NCBI GenBank assembly: GCA_024500155.1
Contig: CM044867.1
Coordinates: 28,035,632 to 28,099,631 of the forward strand
Direction of reading: 5' to 3'
DNA: 64,000 nucleotides
Source: Chenopodium formosanum
Taxonomy: Eukaryota; Streptophyta; Magnoliopsida; Caryophyllales; Amaranthaceae
The notes under the pieces were generated by a model. The model saw only the letters and a list, made by a program, of their open reading frames with translations. It made no database searches and was not told where the DNA came from. The translations under genes and the position numbers were made by a program. Shown here in pieces: positions 42,363-55,350 of this stretch (position 1 is the stretch's first letter; every line of letters starts with the position of its first letter).

Positions 42363-43110
42363 TTAGCTATTAAAAAAATATTAAAAATACTGGAGAAAGA
42401 GAATATAGAATGTAGAAAAATAGATTAAATTGCAATAAACATTTCTCTTTTTTTTTTTTTTTTTTTTTTTGACGGGTGCAATAAACATTTCTTACAGAAA
42501 AGAAACGTTTTGCACCCTTGGAAAAGCCACTTTAAGCCATTTTTTTGAAAAATATTACAACTAATGTCTACAAGTCTACGATATACAGTAGTATGCATGT
42601 AAAATACTAAAATTATTTGAATAATTGATGAGTCTTGTTTATTTCTCCTAGAATATAAAGAAGCTAAGCTAATGCATGCACATCTATTACATAAATCAAT
42701 GTTTGGATTGCAGGGGTGCGTCCCTAAGATGAGTAGAGCTCGTGCTTAGTTTTCGATACCGGAGTTCGAACAAAGGCCATCGATTTGAGTTTATTTATTA
42801 TTATTTATTTATTTGGTTTAATAAAGGTAAGGGTTTTTTTTTTTTTTTTTTTTTTTTTTTTGTTGTTGTTGTTGTTGTTATAATCCATTTTTCAACTTGA
42901 TTATGCTCATCTTATTTCCACTTATTTCATAATGTGTAAGTTTATTACAGGACTATATATAGAGGCATTTTTTTCGTTATCCTCTTGATTTAAAAATGAG
43001 ATGTTGGTATGATGTACTTCATAGTGATTGTAGACATGAACTGCGTCGTGATTACTACTATTTTGATGCTTTAAAAGACATTTGGTTCATATATTTTAGG
43101 TACGAGGTAT
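42363..43110. other. Intergenic; possible SINE and T-rich runs
   Basis: No gene. Around 42710-42880 the words GGGTGCGTCCC and GAGTTCGAAC (B-box-like), followed by AT-rich sequence and a T25-(TTG)n tail, are suggestive of a SINE. No A box or duplication was confirmed. A T24 run is at about 42448-42471. Confidence 0.3.
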
Positions 43111-43843
43111 TGTTGGAGTTTTGCTAATCCTTGTAATGCAAATCGGAGTGTTGTTAAGTTAGTGTGGTTACCTTGGTGCCGATGTGTGCAAGGAGCTAGC
43201 CAGAAAGAGATGTAGCACGCAAGATTAGTGAGCCACGCAAGGACGAGCTAGCAAGGGAGCTATAGCTCGCTGCTAGCAATGGCTTGCAGCAGGTCGAGCT
43301 ATAGCTCGCATGCGAGAGAGCTAGAGCTCGCTGCCCAGAAAGCCTACGGCAGGGCCGAGCGAGAGCTCTCATGCAAGAGAGCTATATCTCACTGACCAGA
43401 AAGCCTACGGCAGGGTCGAGCGAGAGCTCTCATGCGAGAGAGCTATAGCTCGGCCGTGGGTTTGGGCTTTGTGTGGAAGGCTTGCCTTGCTTTGTTTATT
43501 TTTTTTTCTTCTCCTATAAATACTACTCCTTAACTCTTATTTCATATATACGTTATTTTCATTATTGAAAACCTAAACACACAAACACAAACCTTCCCTT
43601 TGAGATCTGAACAGTTCTTGAGTAATTCCACTCTTCAAGTTCGCGTACAGGAATTACGGGGAGAGTTGTGTTAACATTGGGGGGCGTGCGTCATCAGGAA
43701 ACTTGTACCGGTGGTGGCGTATTTCGCTTCTATTGCAGTAGATTTTGTTCTGCGGCACAACTGTGTTATTGAGATCTTCAATCAAGTATTTTCCCTTCAT
43801 CTTCTATATTTTGTTATTGGAATCGACAGGTATTTTACCAACA
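43111..43843 (+). repeat. 5' LTR of the LARD
   Basis: 733 bp. The U3 is full of palindromes such as GAGCTATAGCTC and GAGAGCTCTC. A CAGAAAGCCTACGGCAGGG-type unit occurs twice, against once in the 3' LTR, which explains the 99-bp length difference. CTATAAATAC near 43515 is the TATA box. Confidence 0.9.
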
Positions 43844-46800
43844 ATTTAGAAGCGAAATTGTATATTATTTATACTGTTGATTCCTGAATTAATCAATTCG
43901 AGATGGAGATTATAATGATTCGGACAATTATATTTGGATCAAGAAAAAAAAAGGGATATTTGTTGCGAATAATTTCGATAATATAAGTCGGTTAATTAAG
44001 GAGTACTTATCCTCACTGATTTGAAGAGTGTGCCGTCAAATTGAGTTTTGATATTGGAGCTTAATTAGGCTTCAAGAATATATGCCGACATTGCCGAGTT
44101 AGACAAAATTGCTATCAAGTTGGAGGATTAAATTTTTATTGGTTAAATAAAAGATTAATGGCACTCACCTGAATTGGTTTGATGGGTTAAGTATTGGCGC
44201 ATAGCGTCTATATGTTTTAGAAACATGTAGGATGGTAAAATGTACCACTACAACATAATAGGTGGTGGTAGGTATTTTAGGAGAAAATAATCAACAACAA
44301 AGGATTGCAAAAAGTACCACTACATGCATAATAGTACACAAAAAGTACTATTAAGATAACTTATATTTTAATGATACATTATACATGCATAATAATACAC
44401 AAAAATGTACCACTGTAAAAAAAACATCAAATGAAAAAAAAAAAAAACACCCCATAATACCCTCCTATATGCATGCTTAACATATAGGTGCTATACACCT
44501 ATATGCACTCGGTTTGATGAGGATTTTATACTTTGAGTTATTAAGGGAATCAAAGTGGTGCGGCAGTGAGTTGAAGAAATATAATCAAATCTTTGATAAG
44601 TCAACTATGTCGCATGGATGGTTTGATCTCATGATTGTAAATTCATGAAATTTAATAATTAAAGTTCCTACATCAAGTGAATTAATTTCAAGTTTGTTGG
44701 AGACAAAGCTTACGATGGTAATTCGTTTGTGTCATCAACAAGTGGCGAGATATTGTGGCATGTGGTGAAAATCAAGAAGCCGTAGTTAAGCTGGGCGCGG
44801 TACAACAGAAAATTAAAGTTGTGATTAGTCCTGCTAGAAACCAGGGAAGTTCCTCCTCCTTATCCTGTTGTCATTTAATTTCTAACTTTACATAATATGG
44901 TGTTTATTAGTATGTGCTCCTATTATGCATAATTTTATTATTATGAAGAATTGCAATGCAATGTGGGGGTGAGATGAGTTAGATCTTGAGACTAATTAGT
45001 ATGTTAGTTTAACTCTTGTTCATGAGTGGTTCTGAGGTGGAAGGTTTTCATAAGAGACTTTTATTTGTGATTTTTTGCTTGTTGACTTGTTGTTTTACAA
45101 GTAATTGATCTCTGCTAAAATATGGTTTGTCCAATGATAATTTATTGATGTTCATGGACTTTAAATGTAATTTGTCCTAGTAGATTAGGGATGTTATTTG
45201 TTCTATCTTATGATAGTGTTATTATTGTTATTTTTCCTAATCATGGACAATGTTTTGTTGAGCACGAAGTAAATGTGATAAGCTTGTAAATATCCTTTTT
45301 AGTTTAAAAATGGGATGTAGAATTATTGATATTAATTCTTATTGTGATCTTAATTAGCTATGTTCACGAACTTGAAATGTGTTTAATTTGCTAAAGGTGT
45401 AGCAATTATTTTTTTCTTGTTGATGGTCTAGACGAGACCGGTTTTATCTCTGTGCTTGTTAGCAAATGAAAAAAGGTATGACTTAGCAAAGCCAGAATGG
45501 CCGTACAAATTTAAAGTGTAAATGCCCCACATGAGGTAAAGATGGGAATTAAGATTCCATATGTCTTCAATGTTTATGAATGTTCTTGAATATTTGTAAT
45601 GTGGGGGTTGCAGATATGTTTCAGCTGTTTATTTGTTCTATAAGTAGTTCACCCAAGAAATTGGATGTCACTCCCTATTTTTTGTTACTTGAGTCATGAT
45701 TATTTTCATGTGGTATATATGATGTGGGGGTTTCCATTTGTGAAGAATTGATTTCTATATATGTTTCACGTAAAGCATGAAGGCTTGTGGGACTGTGGAT
45801 GATGTGTATGCTGAATATCTGCTACGTTTAACATGTGTGGCCTTGATATGATGATCCTATGTGAAATGTCTCAAGTATATTTCCTATGACATGACATGAT
45901 AGTCTTGCTCGTTCATAGAGTTTGTTCTTGTTTCCCAAGCTTTCCTCTGGCAAGTAAAGTTGATGAGTGCATCATCTAAGGTGTTTTTGATTAAAGCTTG
46001 AACTAGTTGTGTATCATCTTGGTTTGACTTTCTTGACCGAAAGGTGTATGTAGATGGTTTGTTGTGTGGTATATATTCATGTAGTGGTGGATGAAAAAAA
46101 TCACGAACCATATGAATAGACCTTGATTAACTAGTTGTGGAAAGAAGCATGTTAATGCAAGTGTGTGCTCCTTTTGAGTCTTATATGCTTGAGAATAGTA
46201 TATCTTGCCTTGCTATTATGTATCCATCAATTGATGAAAGTATCTTTCAAGGTGAGTTGAAAGGTGCTTGTTTGGAAAGAGGCTAAAGGTAAGATGTTGT
46301 GATATCAGGATTTATTGTTCTGGAAGTTTGGTGCTGACCCACTTTTATAACTCACCTGTTTTGTTCTAAGCTTGTCTGTTTTGCAGTACGGTTGCTTAAG
46401 CTTCCTAGAATGATTGATTGTAAATCAAGGGTGTGTATTTAAAATGCATACACAGGTGACAACTTAGAAGATGAGGTATTTTTGCTCATGTTGTTATATC
46501 CTTTGTGATATGTATGGTGAGTGGGGGTCATATTTGAGTACCCAAACTTGTTACGTTAAGTTTTTCTTGGCATGTGTATTGAACCTCTTGATGCATGTGT
46601 GATGTTACTATGGTTTGCATTGATAGTGTTCATATGCTAGAATGATCATAAGTTTTTAACTTCACGTGCATGTTGTTTATTAAGATAAAGATATTTATAT
46701 GTCTCAAAGCCAAGAAAAAAGTACGAGATAGTGAGATAAGCAGTGTGGTTCTAGGTGATAAGCCACTGAAACGTTAAATGTATGCTTTAGTCTCATTCTC

Positions 46801-47879
46801 GCTATGTAGAGAAAGTGCTTTGGTAAATTATGTTTATCATGCTTAAGCCAGAGTTAACTTTATGATTTAGCCTTGATGTTTGATTCAAATGTGCTAATGC
46901 TTTGCAAGTTAAATGATTAACAAATTATTCTTGACGTGAAATTGTTTTGTTGTGAACTATATTGTTCATTCAGCTAATCAAGAGAGAATTACTCAACTAT
47001 TGTCTGAGCTTTGAGTAATGCATGGATGAAGGTTAAGTGAGAAAGATTCTTAAGTACATGTCCCAATAGGATCTAAGGACAATGATTGAATGAACAACGA
47101 TGATTAGTTGAACCTCTACAGTGTATGGTTTTTACATGATGAAGGGTGGTGCTCTGTTTCGAGTGAGTTGCAAAACAATTGTTATACACTTTCCATTATG
47201 AAGCAAGGTTCATTAGGTTGGATGACGTGTGTCAAGAAGCTGATTGTTGCAAAATTAATCTCTAGAAGTTTGTCCATTGTGGGGGTAAGTTGATACTCAT
47301 GTTCTCTACATTAATTTTCACAAGTGCCTATGTATGTTTTCAGATACTACAGTTGTAGTGACAGAGTTAGACAGATCTTGTGGAGGTGATACTTATGTTA
47401 GAGTATGTGAAAGCAAAGAAGAATCAAGCAGGTCCTTATACAAGGATGAAGCACATGTAAGTGCTTGATTGTCTAAGGGAATGTGTTTAAGAACCTGTGT
47501 GTTGTTTTAATTTATTCCAGTGACGAAGTTTTAAATGATGAGTCTACGTTATGAAGTTATCTAACTTAATAACCCTCTAATTTATATGGTTATGAGATGC
47601 TTGAGTAGACTTGTTGCTTGATGTTAACAGGTTAAGCTTTAAGTGCTCTTAATATGTCCATAACCCAGGCTAGGTGGTCAATTGAGACAGCTTACATGGA
47701 CACACCGAAGTGTTTTAATTTGTTTGGACTTTTGTTCTGAATGAGTCTGGAGCCTTGTTTTGGTTGACTCATTGTTGGATTTATACTATTTGTGTAAGTA
47801 TTGAATCTATAACTCTTTTGAGTGGTTTATTGACCAGGTAGATTCAGTGAGGTTGAGCGTGGCTCTTAATGTCATTTGT

Positions 47880-48190
47880 CCAGTTATTCTTTGAGCAGGG
47901 ATTGATAATGGTTCTTAAGTGGATTTAAGACCATTAGCCCAGTGGCGCTTAGAGTAGGATTGATAATGACACCGAAAGTGGAAGGTTGAGCGTTGCTTGC
48001 TCTTAATACTACTAGCCCAGTTGCTCTAGAGTAGGGAATGATAGTGATTCTTAAATGACTTAGAATCACTAGCCCTGATATTACTCGAGTAGGGAACGGT
48101 AGTAGTACCGAATGACTGAGGTTGGGAGTATCCCTTAATGCATCTAGCCTAAGAGCTCGTTGAGCAGTGGATCGATAGATGCACCGTCGA
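47880..48190 (+). repeat. Imperfect repeats in the LARD interior
   Basis: Four to five copies of a block resembling CTAGCCCAGTTGCTC-GAGTAGGGATTGATA, about 65-75 bp apart, with paired words such as ATTCTTAA and TTAGAATCAC on either side. They look like a worn tandem repeat or repeated stem-loops. Confidence 0.5.
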
Positions 48191-48660
48191 GTTGATAGGG
48201 TTGAACTTTACGTTCTTAATTTAATGTTCTTATTCCATTGCATAGAGAATCTTGGGTTTGCAAGGTGCTTGAATGTGTTTTAAGCATGTAGGGAAAGACC
48301 CTAGATGTGCTGGGAATTGAATGTGTAAATTATACACAGATGGAACACCTACGTGAGTACGAGGGGTGGCCTCCTTCAAGGGAAAAATTGTGGTATTGAT
48401 TTCCTGAAGTACTCATGAGAGCCCAATGTGTTGGCCAAGAGTGGCGGAATTGCTCAAGCTCTAAAGGTGAAGTATGTGATACATGTTCCTTCCTCGCTCC
48501 TGGGAGTTCAAACCTTTGGATACTCACCAGAAGAGTGTTGAATACCTGTGTCACTAAGGTATTAGTTCAAACCTTATGGATACTAGTGCTTAAGTACCTA
48601 ACCTTTCTTTTTACTGTTCAGATTTCATGATCTCAAGTCCGTTTTGCATTAGTGGGGGAT

Positions 48661-49294
48661 TGTTAGGGTTTTGCTAATCCTTGTAATGCAAATCGGAGTG
48701 TTGTTAAGTGAGTGTGGTCACCTTGGTGCCGATGTGTTCAAGGAGCTAGCGAGAAAGAGATGTAGCACGCAAGATTAGTGAGCCACGCAAGGACGAGCTA
48801 GCAAGGGAGCTATAGCTCATTGCTAGCAATGGCTTGCAGCAGGTCCGAGCTATAGCTCGCATGCGAAAGAGCTAGAGCTCGCTGCCCAGAAAGCCTACGG
48901 CAGGGCCGAGCGAGAGCTCTCATGCGAGAAGGCTTGCCTTGCTTTGTTTATTTTACTTTCTTCTCCTATAAATACTACTCCTTAACTCTTATTTCATATA
49001 TACGTTATTTTCATTATTGAAAACCTAAACACACAAACACAAACCTTCCCTTTGAGATCTGAACAGTTCTTGAGTAATTCCACTCTTCGGTTCGGGTACA
49101 CGAATTACGGGGAGAGTTATGTTAACATTGGGGGGCGTGCGTCATCGGGAAACTTGTACCAGTGGTGGCGTATTTCGCTTCTAATGCAGTAGATTTTGTT
49201 CTGCGGCACAACTGTGTTGTTGAGATCTTCAATCAAGTATTTTCCCTTCATCTTCTTTATTTTGTTATTGGAATCGACAGGTATTTTACCAACA
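48661..49294 (+). repeat. 3' LTR of the LARD
   Basis: 634 bp, otherwise closely similar to the 5' LTR. It follows AGTGGGGGAT and ends ACCAACA before GGTAT. Confidence 0.9.
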
Positions 49295-49405
49295 GGTATG
49301 AGTTTGGAATGGGAGAAACCCATATCTTAAAGTATGTTTGTTTAAGAAATTTTGAATTGCTAAACCCATACCAAAATCCCACAAAGTCTAACAAGGTTCA
49401 ATTCC

Positions 49406-51351
49406 TCATTGATCGCTAAGACCCATCATTGATCGGACCATGTCTAACAAGGTTCGATTCCTCCTCTTGGACACTCCGTTCCATTGTGGAGTTCCGGGAG
49501 GTGTCAACTCTGAGAGAATACCATGTTCTTTCAGATGATCGTCGAATTCATGGCTCAAATACTCGCCACCTCGATCCGATCGAAGCGCTTTGATTTTCTT
49601 GCCTAGCTGATTTTCCACTTCACTCTGAAACTCTTTGAATTTCTCTAAAGATTCAGATTTGTGCGACATAAGGTAGACATATCCATATCTACTATAGTCG
49701 TCCGTTAAAGTGATAAAATAGCGATAACCATTCCTTGCGGGTGTACTCATTGGTCCACATACATCCGTGTGTATAAGACCCAATAAGTCACTAGCCCTTT
49801 CTCCTAACTTGGAGAAAGGTTGCTTTATCATATTGCCTAATAAACATCCTTCGCAATTTTCAAACGACTCTAAGTCGAATGAGTCAAGAATACCTTCATG
49901 AAGAAGTTTCTTGATGCGTTTGATGTTAATGTGGCCAAGACGACAATGCCACAAGTAGGTTTGATTCGACTCAATGGTCTTAGCTCTTTTGGTGGTATCA
50001 TTAACATTATAAACTTGTTTGTCTAGAGAAAGCACATAAAGACCATTTTCTGAATGTGTTATACCATATAAAACATTATCGAAATAAAATGAACAACTAT
50101 TGTCTTTTATTCGAAATTCAAATCCCTTGGCGTCCAACGCCGAAATTGAAATAATGTTTTTGGTAACTCTTGGAACATGATAACAATTTTCAAGTTCCCG
50201 AACAAGCCCAGAGGGCAAAGACAAACTGAGAGTTCCAACGAATACGGCTGACATCTTGGCTCTATTGCCGACCCGGAGTTCGACCTCTCCCTTCTCTAGC
50301 CTTCTAATTATCCTTAGTCCCTGAGCATTGGAACAAAAGTGTGAGCCACATCCGGTATCTAATACCCATGATGTTTTGCTAGAGAAGTTTAAGTCTATAA
50401 CAAAAATACCTGATACAGAAGCAACGATGCCGTTCTTCTTATCTTCCTTGAATTTGAGGCAATCCCGCTTCCAATGTCCTTTCTTCTTGCAATAGAAACA
50501 TTCGGAATCGGATTTAGAAGAGGCTACCTTCTTGACCTTGTTGCCCTTGGTAGCGTTTGTCTTAGGCGAAAAAGTCTTCTTACTCTTCCCCTTAAAGCCT
50601 CTCTTCTTGCCCGAGCGCTTGAATGACTTGCCCTTCTTGACCATAAGCATGTCATGCTTCCCCTCATCCTTGAACATTTGCTCAGCTTGCTTCAACATCC
50701 CATGAAGCTCGGTGAGGGTTTTCTCCATGCTGTGCATATTATAGTTCATCTTGAATTGATCATAGCCTTTGTGCAGCGAATGGAGAATAATGTCAATTGC
50801 CATCTCGGTCGAATACCCAGCGTTCAGCCTTTCCATGTTCTCAAAAATAACCCAATCATTTTAAGTACATGTGGGCTGACTGGCTCTCCTTTCTTGAGCT
50901 TGCTCTCAAGGATCTGCCTGTGGGTTTCGAACCTCTCAGTTCGGGCCTGCTCTTGGAACATGTTCTGAAGTTCAGAAATGATCTCAAAAGCTGTCTCCTT
51001 TTCAAAGAAAGTCTTTTGGAGGTCTGGAGACATCGTGGCCAACATGATGCACTTGACATCCCGATTGGCAGTTTGCCATCGGTTTAGGGCAGCCTGAGTG
51101 ACCTCCTCATTGGGAGCGTCGGGCATTTCCTCATCAACGACGTATTCCTTTTGCTTTTGCATGAGAATTATACGCAAGTTCCTTTGCCAATCAAGAAAAT
51201 TTGGCCCACTCAATTTCTCCTTGTCGAGAATTGAGCGTAACGAAAATTGGTTGTTTGAGTTATTTGCATACATGTTTCTACAATTGAAAGAATTTGAAAT
51301 GAAAAACCATTCATAAATCCAATAAGTTTGAAATTTAAAGCATACATGCAA
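49406..51351 (-). pseudogene. Ty1/copia gag-integrase fragment with mutated active site
   Basis: Reads leftward from ATG 51279 (MYANNSNN) or slightly upstream. The gag half (to 50824) has the copia gag-2 type fold (SGPNFLDWQRNLRIIL). A frameshift near 50830 leads into the second frame (50836-49406), which has zinc knuckle CFYCKKKGHWKRDC, protease WVLDTGCGSH, the pre-integrase HCRLGH...CEGCLLG motif, and integrase core HTDVCGP and LRSDRGGEY. The third catalytic residue is changed: GVSKRRNRTLL, where the family has GVSERRN (codon at 49466-49468). After MMGLSDQ the frame stops and RT is missing. The lineage is not assigned. Confidence 0.88.
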
Positions 51352-53750
51352 ATTTTCAATCTTATTGAGCGTTTTATCCGCGCATTAAAATTTTGTCCCT
51401 TTTAGGCGAGAATAAAACGATTCCAAGATCCCAAAAATCAAAAAGTGATTAAGCATGCTTTGGCTTGTCTTAACAATTAATATTTTAAGGTAAGCAATCC
51501 AATTGCTAATAGCTCTAAGTTACTCTTGGTTCGATAAAACGTCGCATCTAATGCTTTCTTGACGTTTTATCTCCATTGCCACGACATCTAAGGACTCCTT
51601 ACTGATATCGTTAAGCTTAACCAAAATCAACTTGTATACCTAGTATACCTTACGTTCCTAGGGAGATAGTGATGCCTTGCTTTGGCATAGCCCATGACTA
51701 TTCACATTAGTTCGGTAAGTGTTATCTCGGAATGACAAATTTGGCTCAATTTTATAGGGACCTAGGGTTTCTATGTTGGTTGATTTAAGTGAACTTAATT
51801 ATTCATCGCAACATTCGAAATCCTAAACATGCATCTAACATATCATTCATATATATAAGCATAATTATATATAGAAAACATAAGTAAAAGATGCATTTGG
51901 CAACTAGCATGACCCCTTGAGTCTTCAAGGGTCTTTGTTGCATCCTCTTGGTTTGTCTTCTTAGAAACGTTGTCTTCAAGATATCTCCACCAATTATGCA
52001 ACTACTAGTAAGACTAGGACTAATCTAAATATTAAGGTACAAAAATACGCAACAGTACGCAGACCGTATTTAGATTCACAAAAAATACATAACGAATTGC
52101 AGTCCTTATTTACTATCCTAATCGGGCCCCACTAGTTGCCATTTTCATAAAACCTGTGATAGAATATTCATTCCATTCATCCATTCACTATATGTGAATG
52201 GCCCATGCATTTTACAACGTAAAACAAGTAACAATGCATAACACGCACAAACTAGTAACTAATTTAGGTGGTTAATCCAATTAACGCCCCTAATTAAAAC
52301 TAGTCAAAGTTGTGAATCGATTATGTGATTAAAACGCAATAAAATTAGTTCAAGTAATTAACGAAGCTCCCACTAAATTCCGCATCCAACTTAATTAAAA
52401 TTAATCCAATTAATTTAATTAAGCCGGTTTACACAAATTTTGCCAAAATTATTTTGCATGTGCCAGAAAAATCGAGGCCTAGCCTCGTTCAAATAAAATA
52501 ATCAAATAAATTAAACGGCAAAATCGCAAAATCGTATAGCCCCTCGATGCCCGAGTGCCTAGCACCAAGCAACGAAGCTTGGTTTGCTAGGCACCGAGCC
52601 ACGGCTACCTTGCGTGGGTGCTGCCTCGCACAGCCACTGCTGCGCCAAGCAGCCTGTTTGTGGCTAACAGCATTGCACCATGTGCGTTATGCTGGCCACA
52701 GCAGCACGCTTGCAACGCCAGCTAGTGTAGGTCCCAAAGGCCCTTGCTGTTGTGCGGGCTGACGCTGCCTAGCAGCCGCAACACACCTCGCACAAGCACC
52801 TCCCCGCACCATGTGCACCAAGCTCCGCATACACACGCACCACGAGCCGCATATCGATGCACCAGCAGCCCCGCACATCTCAGCAGCCACATGTGGGCTG
52901 CGCAAGCAGCCCGGCTGGCCGAGGGATTGCTCGGGGCTTGTGTGCCTTGATTTGCCTGCTCGTGCTTTGGGATTTTATCTCGATTTTGTGTGACATAAAT
53001 GATTAATTCTAAATTAATTTTAGAATCAATATTGAGCAAAATGAAAATAAAACAAGTCTAACTTAATTAAATTCAATTTTAGTGCACAAACCAAAATTAA
53101 TTTCAAGAACCATTCTTTAAATTATTTTTGGCTCAACTTGATGCTACAAAATTGAGGGTTATTCTCACAATTAATTTAACCAAACATAAATTAATAATGA
53201 TATTTGACAAAATATAAGGAGTTAGAAAAATATCCACAATCATCCAATGAAAAATTTCCAACACTAACTTGTGTAAACTTGAAAAATTACATCTTCCAAT
53301 ATGAAGATTAATCAAATTTCAATCACAAGTTTTGAACTTTTAAGACTTTAGTCAACTCAAAATGATTAAATCCAAAAATTAGTTCAACATGGAATTTAGA
53401 AAGTAAAGTTCCAACCAAATAAATAATTAAAGATTTGATCTTTAACATTTTTAGGGACTTCAAAATTACAAATTCACCATAAACATTCACACTTGAAGCA
53501 ATTAATTTGCAAAAATATGAAATTGCAAGTTTATGTGAAAAAATGAACTCACCAAATTAAGCACCGAATATGACTTCATAAACATGCTTAATAAGGGTTA
53601 TTATTGCAGTAGATTAATGGTGTAACCATACACATAATCTAACATTAACATGCCATAATTAATCAAGGTTTACAGATTTAAAATTTTTCGTCAAAAACGA
53701 AAAACCCCTTGAAAAACATGTTTCTGGGTGGATTTAGGCTTTTGGACATT
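51352..53750 (-). repeat. Leader and probable LTR of the minus-strand copia
   Basis: No coding. It follows the copia gag upstream, so it should hold its leader and 5' LTR. The island at about 52530-52960 is strikingly GC-rich with GCAGC/CACC words, as in the LTRs of some plant copia elements. It contains only chance ORFs on both strands. A minus-strand start TGTAAACCTTGATT near 53678 is a possible LTR edge. The far edge is unknown. No second copy is in the window. Confidence 0.35.
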
Positions 53751-53751
53751 A

Positions 53752-53915
53752 TGTCTTCGTCAATTGCAATTACTAGATATATCAAGGATCACTATTATGG
53801 AGATAATTAGTTCAATCTTTTGGGTCGTCATTGTTTGTTGCTAGATATGACAAATGATCTTTGGGCTAGTGAAATAGTCTAAAGCCCAATAGAATAGATC
53901 CTATGAGGTCACACA
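53752..53915 (+). repeat. Terminal repeat copy A of a decayed copia
   Basis: About 164 bp (starting GGACATTATGTCTTCGTCAA) nearly identical to 56131-56310. The two flank the pol remnant at 54520-55350, so they are likely LTR parts. The remaining LTR is missing here. Confidence 0.6.
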
Positions 53916-54519
53916 CAAGAGTTCGAGAAAAGAAAAAAACAAACATGGTCCACACCATGGTTGGTTCACCCTATGCTAAATGTGCCTCTTCAAAAAGGCA
54001 AGTGGGTGTATATGAATCTCGAAAGAGTTCGAGAGCCTCGAAGGAGTTCGAGAAAAGTGAGAAAAGTTAATTCGAAGATCTTAAAGAAATTCGAGAAATA
54101 ATCGAATAAAAGCAATATGAGCATGATTCACCTCATGTTACAAATGACAACGCGTGATCTCATTAAGTGTAATGGGATTAATAACCATGTGTTGAAGGTA
54201 GTACATTCCAAGTGCACATCCTCTATTGTCGTTTCTTAATGAAAACTAAACAAAGTTGTTGTATAAGTTTCAATTGTTGCATAAAGACCCACAATGATGA
54301 CTAGCATATCTAAAATTTAGCCAAAGAAATATGATTTCATATTGACTAAAGTAATAAAGATGATTTGACAAGTTATAACTCCAAATGGTTTAAAAACCAT
54401 GAAAATCTGAAATATATTCTAAGTCTGTAAGCAAGTGTATGACACTTGAATAATTTTCCAAATTGGGTAAGACCCATTGTAAGCAAAATGGACAAAGAAG
54501 AAAAGTGTTTTCTAATTAA

Positions 54520-55350
54520 GCAAAGACTTGTTAAAGGATTCAACAAATTCATAGTATGACTATGACTACGATGAAACCTTTACATTAGTCATGTTGCAAA
54601 GATCTATTAAAGACATTTTAGTGATTTCTACCTTATGAGATTTGGTAGATGGATTTCAAAACGCTTTCTTGAAATTGTTCATGAAATTAAAGAAGATTTG
54701 TATATGATACAATCAGAAAATCCAATAATACTAAGGATGCATAAAAGATCCTTTAATGGATTGAAGTTAGCATCATGGAGTTAATGTTCTCAATTTTTGT
54801 GAGTTAATCAAAATTGTTTGATGTTCTCATGAAGGTATTATGTGTACAAGATGTTTAGTGGGAGCTATAAAGTATTCTTGGTCTAGTAAAAAGAGCAATT
54901 ATTCCATGCTTGAAGGGTCAAGTAATGGTTAATGCATTTTGTATGAAGAACCTGGAAGAGGAAGATGAGTACAGTAGGGAATCAAGATCTATAGAGATAG
55001 GTCTCGAAGGATGTTTGAGCTTAGTTAAGAAACTTATATTGATAAGATTCTTATGAGGTTCAACATTATATTGAAAAGAGTTTCAATCACATATAACATG
55101 GCACATTGCTTAAAGATTCAATGCTTTGAGAAAGGTTGATGAAATTAAGGTTTTGAGTGATGCTCCTTTTGTATTTTGCAAAGGATGCATCATGCACGTC
55201 ATGGACTATACTCCTTTATTTGATTCACATGTTTTAAGAACGAGTGATGATAGATGTCAATCGAAATCCAACATAACGTTGGAATACAAATTAGAAATTC
55301 CTAAGATCCTTGCGAAAGGACGAAGGAAGGTTCTTAAAGTATGGAGATGA
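54520..55350 (+). pseudogene. Very decayed Ty1/copia pol
   Basis: Traces of copia reverse transcriptase and RNase H in changing frames: a KQRLVKGF region, YDYDYDETFTLV, DGFQNAFLKL, and late in the stretch DEIKVLSDAPFVFCKGCIMH with HVLRTSDDR. The 55126-55350 ORF is one open piece of it. Many stops and small indels. The 53916-54519 stretch before it is AT-rich with no readable domain. It is old and inactive. Confidence 0.6.

Larger units (their letters stand above)
43111..49294 (+). mobile_element. Non-coding LTR retrotransposon (LARD type)
   Basis: Flanked by a perfect GGTAT duplication (43106-43110 and 49295-49299). LTRs start TGTTGG or TGTTAG and end CCAACA. The 4.8-kb interior (43844-48660) has no long ORF and no gag or pol similarity. 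The polypurine tract AGTGGGGGAT precedes the 3' LTR. The sequence after the 5' LTR does not start with the usual TGG, so the primer site is unclear. Long LTR elements with a non-coding interior (LARDs) move using proteins from others. Orientation follows the polypurine tract. Confidence 0.9.

Noticed and set aside
52547..53039. Several ORFs on both strands, rich in A, C, H and R
   Set aside because: GC-rich island without domain or codon signature; more likely LTR sequence.
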